Source: Nostoc sp. S13
GTDB taxonomy: Bacteria; Cyanobacteriota; Cyanobacteriia; Cyanobacteriales; Nostocaceae
Assembly (NCBI RefSeq): GCF_029379315.1
Contig: NZ_JAQYWQ010000012.1
Location: forward strand, 22,399 to 86,398
Direction of reading: 5' to 3'
DNA length: 64,000 nt
Both the position numbers and the translations under genes were made by a program. The notes beneath the pieces were generated by a model. That model searched no databases and was not told where the DNA came from. It saw nothing but the letters and a program-made list of their open reading frames with translations. Positions 55,552 to 64,000 of the stretch are shown piece after piece (position 1 is the stretch's first letter; each line of letters starts with the position of its first letter).

Positions 55552-56528
55552 GTATCTTCTTGTTCAAAAAAATGGTTGATGCCAAAACCAATTGCTCTGT
55601 TGTTTCGGGATAATTCGGCTGCTAGTTGGAGCGCTGCTTGTCTTGCGATCGCAGTTTCAAATACTGATGAAAATACAGTATCAATTTTATGCTGTTGGCA
55701 AAACGTTCTCAGACGAGATGGTGATCCGACTATCCCAGGCTTAATCACAAAAATCCCTCGCCAACCTTGTTGATAACAAGCTGCGAGTTGCCTAAGTGTG
55801 GCGACAGATTCATCTAAAGCGATCGCAGTTTCATGACTGATACTCAATTCCAACATCTGCTGAAATTGCTCAACGGGTAGCGGTTGTTCGATAAATTCAA
55901 TTTCTAGGGCTATTTCTCCATTTCTCTTGAGATTGTCACAAGTCCACAACCATAAGTTAGCTTCTTCATAGGTAAGTCCACCGTTGGCATCTAATCGCAG
56001 TTTTGTAAAGGCTGGTAAGGTGTGTATCAGTGACTCAAAAATTTCTAGTTCATCAGCGATCGCATACACACCAATTTTCCACTTAAACGTGTGATATCCC
56101 TGCTGCCACAACGTTTCCCATTGATTTAAAGCCGCTTCCCCGGCTGGTAATAAGCCACTGTAGAAGAGTGAAGAGTTAGGAGTTATAAAATTATCTCCCT
56201 CATCTCCCCCACTCACCACTCCCCACTCCCCACTCCCCCACTTTCGCCCTGACTCAAAGCCAAATTGACAAGCAGGTAACTCATCTGGGATAGAGAAAAT
56301 TATCTCGTCTGTGATTTCTGGTGGGAGTTGGCGACAAAAATCTAAGGCTTGTTCTAGGGTTTCGGAACCAAACCAGCTAATGGGGGCAATTTCTCCCCAG
56401 CCGACTTTAAGAGTTTCATCGGTAAGACGGAGGATAATACCTTCACGAATATCCCAATTACCGTGATTGGTAGTCAGTGTTCGCACAAATCTTCGCCGAT
56501 AAGGACGAAATTTAAATTGATAACGCAT
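55521..56528 (-). CDS. menC: o-Succinylbenzoate synthase MenC
   Basis: This enolase-superfamily protein of about 335 residues starts MRYQFKFRPYRRRF. The catalytic and metal residues are visible in HTFKWKIGV (Lys), KLRLDANGGLTYEEA (Asp), IEFIEQPLP (Glu), AIALDESVATL (Asp) and FVIKPGIVG (Lys). It dehydrates SHCHC to o-succinylbenzoate. A stretch of about 28 residues (KWGSGEWGVVSGGDEGDN onward) between strands is encoded by gagtggggagtgg-type repeat DNA (about 56163-56242) and appears to be an in-frame insert. It is in tandem with menA upstream (10-13 bases) and menE downstream (overlap). Confidence 0.92.
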   Translation of the reverse strand: MRYQFKFRPYRRRFVRTLTTNHGNWDIREGIILRLTDETLKVGWGEIAPISWFGSETLEQALDFCRQLPPEITDEIIFSIPDELPACQFGFESGRKWGSGEWGVVSGGDEGDNFITPNSSLFYSGLLPAGEAALNQWETLWQQGYHTFKWKIGVYAIADELEIFESLIHTLPAFTKLRLDANGGLTYEEANLWLWTCDNLKRNGEIALEIEFIEQPLPVEQFQQMLELSISHETAIALDESVATLRQLAACYQQGWRGIFVIKPGIVGSPSRLRTFCQQHKIDTVFSSVFETAIARQAALQLAAELSRNNRAIGFGINHFFEQEDTWLQSLCNDL

Positions 56529-56541
56529 CAATTAGTAATTG

Positions 56542-57438
56542 CTAAAGCATAAATCCCAGTCCAAACAACAAGCAAGCCCAGAAATGCACGGCTACGGCGA
56601 TGAATTTACAGTTACTAACTTTGTCCGGCTGGTTGTGATTTTCTTGAACGTGGCGGCATAATTTCAAGGCAAAGGGTAAACTTACCCAACTCAGCAATGT
56701 CCAAGGTGGAGAAATTCCCCACAACACAAACAGCAAGGTGAGGGGATAAATGCTACCAGTAAACCAAACTAAGAGTTGGGCACCTTTTTGGGTTCCCAGA
56801 CGGACGATAGGCGATCGCTTGCCTGCCGCTATGTCATCCTTAACTTGGTGAAAGTGTGAGCAAAATAAAATTAAGGTTGTGGCAATCCCGACAATGACTG
56901 AGGCTGCTAAACTCGTTATTGACCAAGTTTCAGTTTGGCTGTAGTAGGCTGCTTCCACTGCTAAGGGGCCAAAGGCAAAAAAGCAAAGAATCTCGCCTAA
57001 ACCCTGATATCCTAAGCGAAAGGGAGGCCCTTGGTACATGTAGCCCAAACCACAGCAGAGCAGAATTATAGCGATTACAGTTACGTCTTGTTGCCAAAAG
57101 GCGATCGCTACTATGCCCAGCAATCCCAAACTTAAAGACAAATTTCCTATCCAAAATACTAATGGCTTATTGCCTGTTAAATTCACCAGAGAATGGTGCT
57201 TATTTTGATCAATACCTGTTTCGGAATCAAAGACATCATTACTGATATTTTCCCAGGCAAGAATTAAAATTGCCGCAGCTACAAAAGTAGAAAATACTGC
57301 TCCATTGAAAATTTTAGTTTCGGCAAATGCTACTGCTGTTCCTACCCAAATGGGCATAATGGCAACGCTGTACATTGGCGGTTTAATCGCTGCCATCCAT
57401 AACTTCGTGTTGGGATATAAAATCTGCTTGGTAGTCAT
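56542..57438 (-). CDS. menA: 1,4-dihydroxy-2-naphthoate prenyl(phytyl)transferase MenA
   Basis: This 298-residue UbiA-family membrane enzyme has about eight to nine TM helices. It has the two Asp-rich motifs ENISNDVFDSETGID and HFHQVKDDIAAGKRSP, which bind Mg-prenyl diphosphate. In cyanobacteria it attaches the phytyl chain to DHNA, making demethylphylloquinone for photosystem I. It is the first gene of the menA-menC-menE unit and is divergent from menF, with a structured intergenic region between them. Confidence 0.92.
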   Translation of the reverse strand: MTTKQILYPNTKLWMAAIKPPMYSVAIMPIWVGTAVAFAETKIFNGAVFSTFVAAAILILAWENISNDVFDSETGIDQNKHHSLVNLTGNKPLVFWIGNLSLSLGLLGIVAIAFWQQDVTVIAIILLCCGLGYMYQGPPFRLGYQGLGEILCFFAFGPLAVEAAYYSQTETWSITSLAASVIVGIATTLILFCSHFHQVKDDIAAGKRSPIVRLGTQKGAQLLVWFTGSIYPLTLLFVLWGISPPWTLLSWVSLPFALKLCRHVQENHNQPDKVSNCKFIAVAVHFWACLLFGLGFML

Positions 57439-57560
57439 CAGTTGTGATTAATTAAATTGCCGGAATATTACTCACACTTGAGATTTTCTGGTTTAAAGAG
57501 ACCCTAGATATTCATGAGCTAAAAATAACTGCCACTTTTACTGTGGCTCGTTAACCTTGT

Positions 57561-57665
57561 GTTGTTAACATTCCACCCTCACGTTACAGCCTAAGCCTGG
57601 AACTGCCTTGTCAGGTTCTAGGAACACCACGAACAAGCCAAATCCTACGCTGGTGAAATGACAAC
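57561..57665. ncRNA. Candidate structured RNA in the menA-menF intergenic region
   Basis: The ends pair: GTTGT with ACAAC, then CATTCCACC (57569-57577) with GGTGAAATG (57652-57660) with one mismatch. An inner hairpin pairs CTTGT/ACAAG (57607-57611 with 57633-57637) around GTTC-tag-GAAC. The closed, GC-richer fold in an AT-rich region suggests a small RNA or leader element. The strand is undetermined. A GTCAGG box recalls SRP RNA, but the required AGCAG partner strand is missing. Confidence 0.4.
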
Positions 57666-57749
57666 TTAATATGTTACCTGTAGAAATACGACCACGATTA
57701 ATTACACTTTAGGAAGTTAACTTAAAAAAAATTTACTATCGTTAAATCC

Positions 57750-59165
57750 ATGACAGTTTTACCATGTCGTAGCAACTTCTTTGTAGAGCACAAAGATTTA
57801 TATCAATTTCTGGTAACAGTGCAAGAAAAGTGCGTCAAAAATAATTCCAGGCAAATTGTCAGTATCTCCCAAGAGATCGATTTAGTTGATCCTTTACTTG
57901 TATTAGATAAACTTACACAAGCAAATGAAATAAATTTTTACTTTGAGAACAGAGGTAAAGGAGAAGCGATCGCGGCAATTGATGCTGTAGCAAAATTACA
58001 GATTGATGGCGCAGACCGTTTCACTCAAGCAGAATATTTTATCAAATCTCGTCTAAAAAATATAATTAATTTTGGTAACGCTAATCAACCTTTTTCTGGG
58101 CCTCACTTTTTTTGTTATTTCAGCTTTTTTGATAAAAATACCCAACTAGATTATCCATTTCCATCTGCTACCATCTTTCTTCCACGTTGGCAAGTAGCTG
58201 TGAAAAATCAGCGCTGTATATTAGTAACAAATATAATTATCAATGCAAATGTAAATATTCCAAGATTGTTGAAGAATGTGCAAAATAAAATTGAATTTAT
58301 CCAATCTTTAGAATATTACTCTGCTAATATTGATTATTTTCCAGCAAAGTTCTACAAGAAATCCGTCACGAACGCAGATCAATTTAAACGTTCAGTAGTC
58401 TCTGTTTTGGAAAAAATTCAGTCTAGTCATTTAAGTAAGGTTGTTTTAGCAGATATATTAGATGTCAAGTCAAGTCACCACTTTGATTTAGTTAAATCCT
58501 TAAATAATCTTAGGCAAATACATCCTAATTGTTATATTTTTTCTACAAGTAATGGCAAAGGACAAAACTTTATTGGTGCAAGTCCAGAAAGATTAATTAG
58601 TATTAATAATCAACAGTTAATCACTGATGCTTTGGCTGGTTCTGCACCACGAGGTAAAACCCCTGCTGAAGATGCAGCTAATGCCAATCGCTTACTCAAT
58701 AGTGAAAAAGAAAAGCACGAACATTTGCTGGTACTTGATTTCATTACACAACGCCTATGCCAGCTAGGTTTATTACCCCAAATATTAGCGCCCCGTCTGC
58801 GACAATTATCTAACATCCAGCATTTATGGACACCAATAAGTGCTACAGTTCCTGCTAACATACATCCATTAAAGATTGTCGGACAATTGCATCCTACACC
58901 AGCTGTTGCTGGTGCAGCACGAGATGTTGCTTGTGCGGAAATCCGTCATTATGAAAGGTTTGAGAGAGGTTTGTATGCTGCGCCTCTGGGTTGGATAGAT
59001 TCTCAGGGTAACTGCGAGTTTATTGTGGGAATTCGTTCAGCATTAATTGATGGCGATCGCGCTAGATTATATGCTGGTGCTGGCATCGTGGCTGGTTCTG
59101 ATCCTCACAAGGAGTTTGCAGAAGTGCAACTTAAACTTCAGGCTTTACTAAAGGCATTAGTTTAA
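57750..59165 (+). CDS. menF: Isochorismate synthase MenF
   Basis: This 471-residue chorismate-utilising enzyme is the first step of the phylloquinone pathway. The C-terminal catalytic domain has FKRSVVSVLEKIQSSHLSKVVLADI, FIGASPERLISI, LAGSAPRGKT, KEKHEHLLVLDFI, LHPTPAVAGAARDVA and the terminal GAGIVAGSDPHKEFAEVQLK, which carry the metal and substrate residues. The N-terminal part is less conserved, as usual. The ATG at 57750 has no strong ribosome binding site. It is divergent from menA across a 311-base region. Confidence 0.93.
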   Translation: MTVLPCRSNFFVEHKDLYQFLVTVQEKCVKNNSRQIVSISQEIDLVDPLLVLDKLTQANEINFYFENRGKGEAIAAIDAVAKLQIDGADRFTQAEYFIKSRLKNIINFGNANQPFSGPHFFCYFSFFDKNTQLDYPFPSATIFLPRWQVAVKNQRCILVTNIIINANVNIPRLLKNVQNKIEFIQSLEYYSANIDYFPAKFYKKSVTNADQFKRSVVSVLEKIQSSHLSKVVLADILDVKSSHHFDLVKSLNNLRQIHPNCYIFSTSNGKGQNFIGASPERLISINNQQLITDALAGSAPRGKTPAEDAANANRLLNSEKEKHEHLLVLDFITQRLCQLGLLPQILAPRLRQLSNIQHLWTPISATVPANIHPLKIVGQLHPTPAVAGAARDVACAEIRHYERFERGLYAAPLGWIDSQGNCEFIVGIRSALIDGDRARLYAGAGIVAGSDPHKEFAEVQLKLQALLKALV

Positions 59166-59203
59166 AAGAGAATATAGAATTCAGAATGCAATCAGTGGGG
59201 GAT

Positions 59204-59689
59204 TTAAAATATCCCAAAAAAAGCATCATCTAATTCATAACCCAGCATTTGGACCATGGACTTCAGCCGTGCTAGGCTGGGGATGTCCTGCTGTTTTAGC
59301 CAATCACCTAAAATAAAGATTTTGTGCATCAAAAATATTTCTAAGGCTTCAGGATTGTACTGAATGCCTTCTTGGGAACTAAACTGGTGTGGTACAAGCA
59401 TGGCGGCATAACGAGCGAATTCCCCAGCTTTCCAATCTAGTAAAAATGGCAACCAAGGGTACTTGGCATCTAAGCGTACAAACCACAGCCGCACTTCTGG
59501 GATTTCTGATAGTTCTCGTGGATCACCAGGTTCGAGATCGTAATTGATATCAAAGCGTAGCTGCTGTTCATGGGACACCACCCCATCTTGCAGCAGTTGT
59601 TCAATCACCGTTGACGCAGGCGACAGATCCAGATTGTTAATGAAGTCGTTATTGAGTGCGATCGCAATTGTTATTGATTCAGCAGCCAC
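59204..59689 (-). CDS. crr6: CRR6 family NdhI maturation factor
   Basis: The C-terminal part (WKAGEFARYAAMLVPHQF, YNPEALEIFLMHKIFILGDWLK, LKSMVQMLGYELDDAFF) matches CHLORORESPIRATORY REDUCTION 6. CRR6 helps assemble the NdhI-containing subcomplex of the NDH-1/NDH complex in cyanobacteria and plastids. The frame is open to a TTG at 59791, but the GTG at 59689 gives about 161 residues, the family size, so I use it; no clear ribosome binding site decides this. It is convergent with menF. Confidence 0.82.
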   Translation of the reverse strand: MAAESITIAIALNNDFINNLDLSPASTVIEQLLQDGVVSHEQQLRFDINYDLEPGDPRELSEIPEVRLWFVRLDAKYPWLPFLLDWKAGEFARYAAMLVPHQFSSQEGIQYNPEALEIFLMHKIFILGDWLKQQDIPSLARLKSMVQMLGYELDDAFFGIF

Positions 59690-60355
59690 TTTTTTGATGC
59701 TCAAGTGTAGGATCGAGAATCTACAGTAGCAGCTTTCAGGGATTGACGCTAGATGGACTTTCAGCAGCACAAAGTCTTCTTGAGGAATCAATTAGTATTT
59801 AGTCAGACTTTTTTGCTGATAATTGGTCAAGCTATACAAAGTCTACACACAAGTCTGACCTTCTCAAACTTATTTGATACTTTTGCTTAGTTTTCGCAAG
59901 TCATAACAAATATACATCTAGTTACTAGTCTTGATTTGATTCGCTAGTGATGCCTGGGTTGGGTTACGCCTACGCCACTCACGTACCCCGGATTTGGCTA
60001 CACTTAAATATTACATTTGTATTTAGAATAATTACTTGTGTTTAACTAAACAATTATTACACGATTAACATGTATGCCATTAGAATTAGCCTACTTGGGA
60101 AAGGCAACGCTTGCCCCAAGGTGGACATTTATAGCAGTTTTAAGTTAAAGTTGTAATGAGTTTGTTTTAGATTAAGGTCTGAAAAAGTAGCCGTCAACAA
60201 GCAAAAAAATCATTATTGCCACCTGTGACTTCCGCAGCATCAAAAGCCAAAACACAAGTACAGGTAAAAGAGCGGTGTGCAATATCATTGCATATATTAA
60301 ATAACCAATAAACATTTAGATGGGAAAATTCCCTCAACAGTTAACAAGCTGTAAT
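59690..60355. other. Intergenic stretch upstream of Fur-family gene
   Basis: No gene is called. The first 100 bases may be the leader or N-terminal extension of the CRR6 gene. A dispersed-repeat-like piece (gggttacgcctacgccactcacgtac) lies at about 59956-59981. The promoter and any autoregulatory Fur box should lie at 60150-60350; I found no unambiguous Fur box by eye. Confidence 0.4.
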
Positions 60356-60802
60356 ATGCAAAAACAAACAATTTCTACAAGACCAATTCGTTCCCTAGAA
60401 GATGCGCTTGAGCAGTGTCAAATCCTGGGTATGCGTGTGAGTCGTCAGCGTCGGTTTATTCTGGAATTACTTTGGCAAGCAAACGAACATCTTTCTGCCA
60501 GAGAGATTTACGATCGCTTGAATCTACAAGGTAAAGAGATCGGTCACACTTCTGTTTATCAAAATTTAGAAGCATTATCCAGTCAAAACATCATTGAGTG
60601 TATTGAACGTTGTGATGGTCGTTTATACGGCAATATCAGTGATTCTCACAGTCATGTCAACTGTATAGATACAAATCAAATTCTTGATGTTCATGTGGAA
60701 CTACCAGAAGATTTTATCCGCAAAATAGAAGAACAAACAGGAGTGCGGATTACTGAATACAGTATTAACTTTTTTGGCTACCGTAATCCACAAGAAGGGT
60801 GA
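60356..60802 (+). CDS. Fur-family transcriptional regulator, probably FurC/PerR-like
   Basis: Starting at the ATG at 60356, the protein is 148 residues; an upstream in-frame ATG at 60320 would add 12. The winged helix is MRVSRQRRFILELLWQANEHLSAREIYDRL with recognition helix TSVYQNLEALSSQ. The metal region DSHSHVNCIDTNQILDVHVELP is present, but the C-terminal CxxC pairs of FurA-type proteins are missing. That pattern fits the FurC (PerR-like peroxide sensor) branch of Anabaena better than FurA or Zur, but this is from memory. It stands alone. Confidence 0.82.
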   Translation: MQKQTISTRPIRSLEDALEQCQILGMRVSRQRRFILELLWQANEHLSAREIYDRLNLQGKEIGHTSVYQNLEALSSQNIIECIERCDGRLYGNISDSHSHVNCIDTNQILDVHVELPEDFIRKIEEQTGVRITEYSINFFGYRNPQEG

Positions 60803-60936
60803 TGAGAGTTTGGAGCGATGCCCTGAGCCTGCCGTACCCCGACGGGGAAGCAAGTTACGCGCAGCGTCTGGTAGAGAAGGGTTAGGAGTTTGGAGGTTTT
60901 TACAGTCTGGCTTCTAGCTTCACTAGGCAAAAAAAC

Positions 60937-61533
60937 TTAATAACCATTACTATCAACAATGGAGTTATTGCCAAAAACTGTCTCATCATCGGCATCATCA
61001 TCATATAAATCTACTGGTAAAATCGTGCCTTCACAGCTTTCAATTAGTCCGATCACTTGCATCTGCTCAAGTAAATCTTGGGGATGACGACCTGCGAGTA
61101 AATTAGCGATCGCTTCTGGAGTTCGGTGGATATGAGCCGATTCTGAGGGCAGCAGCATTGTCTTAATACCGCCAATGAGCGGATAGCCCAACAACCATCT
61201 ACTCAGGCGATGAGAAATTTCCTGTAACAGAAAAGTGCTGGTAGAATTTTGGTTATAACCAGCTAACTGCAATAGTTGATCATCTAACAGTCTGTCGCGG
61301 TGCAAAATGCCCAACAAATGCGGCATTAGGGTTTCGATTAAAGTTTTACCATATTTGACATCCCGTAACCTAATTAATACAGGCATCCAAGTAGGGTACA
61401 ATTCTTGTGCTACCTGTGCTGCCCAAAGTTGGCAAAAACTAGTTTTTCCATAAGGGACTTCCAACAAATAAATTATCCAATCTTGTGGGGGGGACATCTT
61501 GTCCGCCCTTTTTCTTAATGACTGTAGAACCAA
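60937..61533 (-). pseudogene. Fragment of a NACHT/STAND-like NTPase broken by repeat DNA
   Basis: A 198-codon frame contains LLEVPYGKTSFCQLWAAQVA, which looks like the end of a P-loop (GKT-SFC), and MPVLIRLRDVKYGKTLIETLMPHLL, typical of the strand after Walker A in NACHT proteins. The residues before it (RKRADKMSPPQDWIIYL) are encoded by a dispersed repeat (ggcggacaagatgtccccccc), so the N-terminus and half the P-loop are replaced. The C-terminal part (LLAGRHPQDLLEQMQVIGLI) is not recognised. It is probably a decayed remnant, although it is still open. Confidence 0.55.
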
Positions 61534-61936
61534 CTTCTGGGGCGAGCAAACTGGGAGATAATGAAATCCCCAAACGGAAAAATTTTTGCAGTTGAGCTAA
61601 AGGCTAAAGGTACAGCATTTTCGGTAACGACTACCAGCATATTACCAGGAAGTGAGTTGACCAAACGTTGTATTAAGAGTTTAGCTTCAGGTTCCTCTGC
61701 ACCATTGGCAACTAGCCAAGCTATAGCAACGTTATTTATTTGTTGCACCAGTAATGAATCTGCAACCAAAGACAGTGCTTGTTCAGCTTAAGTATCAGTC
61801 AATTTACCTGGGCTGAGAGTTTTCAGCAATCCTTGCAGTTGCGGATCTTGGAGGGTGAGTTTACCGGCGTCTTCTTTACCTGCCAATTGCCCTACTGAAA
61901 ACCCTCTGATTTTGATTGATTGCGATATGACGTTCT
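61515..61936 (-). pseudogene. Decayed gene fragment with in-frame stop
   Basis: A single minus-strand frame reads IKIRGFSVGQLAGKEDAGKL, then TLQDPQLQGLLKTLSPGKLT, then a TAA at about 61789. It continues as AEQALSLVADSLLVQQINNV, AIAWLVANGAEEPEAKLL and ENAVPLAFSSTAKIFPFGDF. The sense quality on both sides of the stop indicates one former gene. Both ends are lost, and the 3' end overlaps the NTPase fragment. I cannot name the family. Confidence 0.55.
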
Positions 61937-62108
61937 GCCAACCAGTGCCAAATACTCAAGTTCATTTAATTACACAGTGAAGACTGCCTATGGCAATTAT
62001 GATCGATTTATCAGCTTGCGAAAACAGGTAACAATGGGAAAGACAAAGTTTTGGATCAAAGCTGTTTTGTGATTGGTAAAAAACAGTACTTGTCTAATTG
62101 GGTAGACT

Positions 62109-63911
62109 ATGATCGATCGCCCGATAAAATTATTGTTAATCGACCAAGACCCGATTTTTCGTCTGGGATTACGGGTAGGTCTGGAAGCAATTCCTCACCT
62201 GGAAGCGATCGCAGTGGTAGAAACTGACACCGTTGCCTTGCAAATTTTAGCAGAAATTGCCCAACAAGACCCTAATCAGGTAAATTTGGTGGTTTTGGAA
62301 TTCGGTAATGGTCGCTCCACCACCAGTCAACAGCTAGGTTTACAATTCTGTCGGCAACTCAGAGCTTTATATCCCAACCTGCCAATTTTGCTCCTCAGTT
62401 CTGTGCAAGAACAAGGACTGCTATTGGCTGCAAAATCTATTGGTGTAAATGGCTACTGCCCCAAAGGCACACCACTTCTTGAGTTAGTTGCCGCCATGCA
62501 AGAAGTTGCCGATGGTGGTTCCTATTGGTTTCAGGACACGGAAGCAATAATAACTCCTAACTCCCTGTACGGTTTTAGCAATGCTAAACCTCTACTCCCG
62601 TTCGGCTACGGTCACGGCAAGCGCACTCCTCACTCCGCACTCCCTTTCTCTAAGCTGCGAAATAATTTACGTTTGTCAGGAATTACTGACATTGACGTTA
62701 CCCTAGCCGCAGTAACAGCACAATTACAAGTTCCCGGATTACCAGTATTAGAGCGAGCAATTCTAGCTGGACAGAGGCGAGAACTGCTAGCGGCTCGTTG
62801 GTTGCTAAATCGGTTGTTAGTTTCATCACAAGAAAGGCAAGAGGAACATATCCCCGTTGTTGATGAGTCACCTCCGACTCCTTCGTTAAGTAGCGCCATT
62901 CAACAAAGGCAAACTGTATCACCTTTACTTAGTCCAGGAACACTAGAATCTGACTTGTTTGCATCTTGCGTTACCAAACTTCAATTTTCTTTACGAAATG
63001 TCACAGATGTACCTTTAGAAATTGACATCTTTCGTGAAAATAAAAAACGGGAATTACTTTATCTTATCCTGCAAAAATTGGCAGAACAGTTAGATGAACT
63101 ACGTGCTTCTCAAATAGAGATAAGTCAATTATTTGAAGTAAAAAATACCTTAATAAGCGATTTATGGCAAGTAGCAATTACAGATTTTTTTGGAAAGTTT
63201 TCTCGGATAAAATTAGGGGGACAAAATATAGAGATTGTTAATTTATTGTTGCAAAATCCAGAGGTTGTGCAGAGAGATATTCTCAATAAAATTCCACTAG
63301 TTTGTGAGTTGTATTCTTATCTACTATTTCAAACAGAATTGAATATTAATAATATCTCCTATTCAGTAGTGAGCGCTGAAGCAAAGTCCCAAGCATTAAT
63401 GATTTTAGAGAACTTGTTAATTCAGGTAGCGAATGGGGTAGTGCAACCACTCCTAAATTCTTTAGCAGATGTAGAAGAGATTAAGCAAAACTTTTATGGG
63501 AGCCAATTGATTTCCACAAGAGAAATTGAACGATTTAGAAATGATTTGTCGTGGAAATATCGATTAATAAATTATATCAATGAGCCAAAAGCAGTTTTTG
63601 AAAGTCGGTATGAGCTATTTGTAATTGCGCCTCGCGGCATTGCCAATAGTTCAGTTTATGCTCCTCGAAATCAGGAGTTAGTAAAACTTTCTAATATTCC
63701 TTTAGTAGTGACATTACTCCTAGAATTTAGTGATGCGATCGCACCGCGTTTAAAATCACTATTAGCTTTTGTAGGTAGCGGTATAGTCTTCATTCTTACC
63801 CAAGTAATTGGTCGGGGTTTAGGTTTAATCGGTCGTGGTATTCTTCAAGGTATTGGCAGCGTATCGTTAGTAGAAAAGAACCTGAGACGAAATCGCGATC
63901 GATCTAAGTGA
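62109..63911 (+). CDS. Pseudo-receiver plus DUF3685 (Ycf55-like) protein
   Basis: This 600-residue protein has an N-terminal receiver fold (1-140). The acidic pocket is IDQD (12-14) and the later switch regions LLLSSV and GYCPKGTP (Lys) are present, but LVVLEFG has Glu64 where the phospho-Asp should be. The C-terminal 330 residues match DUF3685, the family of red-algal plastid Ycf55: YLLFQTELNINNISYSVVS, ISTREIERFRNDLSWKYRLINYINEP and SRYELFVIAPRGI. It has a hydrophobic end (GSGIVFILTQVIGRGLGLIG). A piece around residues 147-180 (NSLYGFSNAKPLLPFGYGHG, then KRTPHSALPF) is encoded by repeat-like DNA. The function is unknown. Confidence 0.82.
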   Translation: MIDRPIKLLLIDQDPIFRLGLRVGLEAIPHLEAIAVVETDTVALQILAEIAQQDPNQVNLVVLEFGNGRSTTSQQLGLQFCRQLRALYPNLPILLLSSVQEQGLLLAAKSIGVNGYCPKGTPLLELVAAMQEVADGGSYWFQDTEAIITPNSLYGFSNAKPLLPFGYGHGKRTPHSALPFSKLRNNLRLSGITDIDVTLAAVTAQLQVPGLPVLERAILAGQRRELLAARWLLNRLLVSSQERQEEHIPVVDESPPTPSLSSAIQQRQTVSPLLSPGTLESDLFASCVTKLQFSLRNVTDVPLEIDIFRENKKRELLYLILQKLAEQLDELRASQIEISQLFEVKNTLISDLWQVAITDFFGKFSRIKLGGQNIEIVNLLLQNPEVVQRDILNKIPLVCELYSYLLFQTELNINNISYSVVSAEAKSQALMILENLLIQVANGVVQPLLNSLADVEEIKQNFYGSQLISTREIERFRNDLSWKYRLINYINEPKAVFESRYELFVIAPRGIANSSVYAPRNQELVKLSNIPLVVTLLLEFSDAIAPRLKSLLAFVGSGIVFILTQVIGRGLGLIGRGILQGIGSVSLVEKNLRRNRDRSK

Positions 63912-63946
63912 GGGAGCAGGGAGATGAGGGAGACAAGGGGAATAAC

Positions 63947-64000
63947 CAATGCCCAATGCCCAATGCCCAATGCCCAATGCCCAATGCCCAATGCCCAATG
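63947..64000. repeat. Heptamer array (CAATGCC)n at window end
   Basis: About eight perfect tandem copies of caatgcc run to the window edge and may continue. The complementary unit is found at 3475-3505 and within the menE gene. Confidence 0.9.

Noticed and set aside
57561..57665. SRP (4.5S) RNA
   Set aside because: A GTCAGG box and a paired stem are present, but the invariant AGCAG strand of helix 8 is missing on either strand.

Overview
The window looks like the chromosome of a filamentous, Nostoc/Anabaena-type cyanobacterium. The signs are many HIP1 octamers (gcgatcgc), Nostoc-style heptamer repeats between genes, and cyanobacterial marker genes: the NblS/Hik33 sensor kinase, ferredoxin-sulfite reductase, a phylloquinone (men) cluster, a CRR6-type NDH-1 maturation factor and a Ycf55-like protein. 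All assignments come from reading translations by eye; no database search was run.

Layout. 1-7.3 kb: a metallophosphoesterase cut by the window edge, an orphan branched-chain amino-acid-type binding lipoprotein, an MFS exporter followed by a short-chain dehydrogenase, a luciferase-like oxidoreductase and a SnoaL-like protein. 7.7-9.8 kb: two glycosyltransferases. 10-12 kb: a two-gene unit in which an HsdR-N (PD-(D/E)XK) nuclease domain is fused to a ParA ATPase and coupled to a ParB-like protein. 12.2-14.7 kb: a zinc-ribbon membrane protein and nblS. 15.3-19.4 kb: a subtilase with perfect 129-bp C-terminal repeats whose 3' end was rewritten by a 139-bp MITE, an Arc/SPFH pair and two further MITE-like elements. 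19.6-24.3 kb: a type I secretion-like ABC transporter with a dead C39 domain, a parvulin, and a DUF92 (VTE6-like) membrane enzyme. 25-32 kb: VOC protein, lipase-like hydrolase, VIT-VWA protein, a shortened DUF4351 protein, a TPR protein and rsmE. 32.4-36.8 kb: a CHAT protease-AAA protein next to an AAA-transmembrane-periplasmic-binding-protein fusion, the best candidate here for an undescribed sensing or conflict system. 36.8-45.9 kb: sir with a ribbon-helix-helix tail, a frameshifted outer-membrane protein gene, a tandem ADP-ribosylglycohydrolase array interrupted by a glycosyltransferase, cutA and two conserved cyanobacterial genes.

46-53.4 kb: four tRNA genes (Arg-UCU, Thr-GGU, Tyr-GUA, Ser-UGA), nadA, a TIGR04168-type phosphoesterase and accessory genes next to the tRNAs: a homing-endonuclease-like PD-(D/E)XK protein, an ImmA/IrrE-PIN pair and a VapBC-like pair. 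53.5-59.2 kb: a phylloquinone block made of a DHNA-CoA-type thioesterase, menE, menC and menA, and a divergent menF, with a closed RNA-like fold between menA and menF. 59.2-64 kb: CRR6 homolog, a Fur-family regulator, decayed gene fragments, a pseudo-receiver/DUF3685 protein and a terminal heptamer array.

A recurring theme is repeat DNA inside genes. menE, menC, rsmE, the DUF92 gene and the DUF3685 gene each appear to carry an in-frame insert resembling intergenic repeats, and MITEs alter one gene end and one promoter region.
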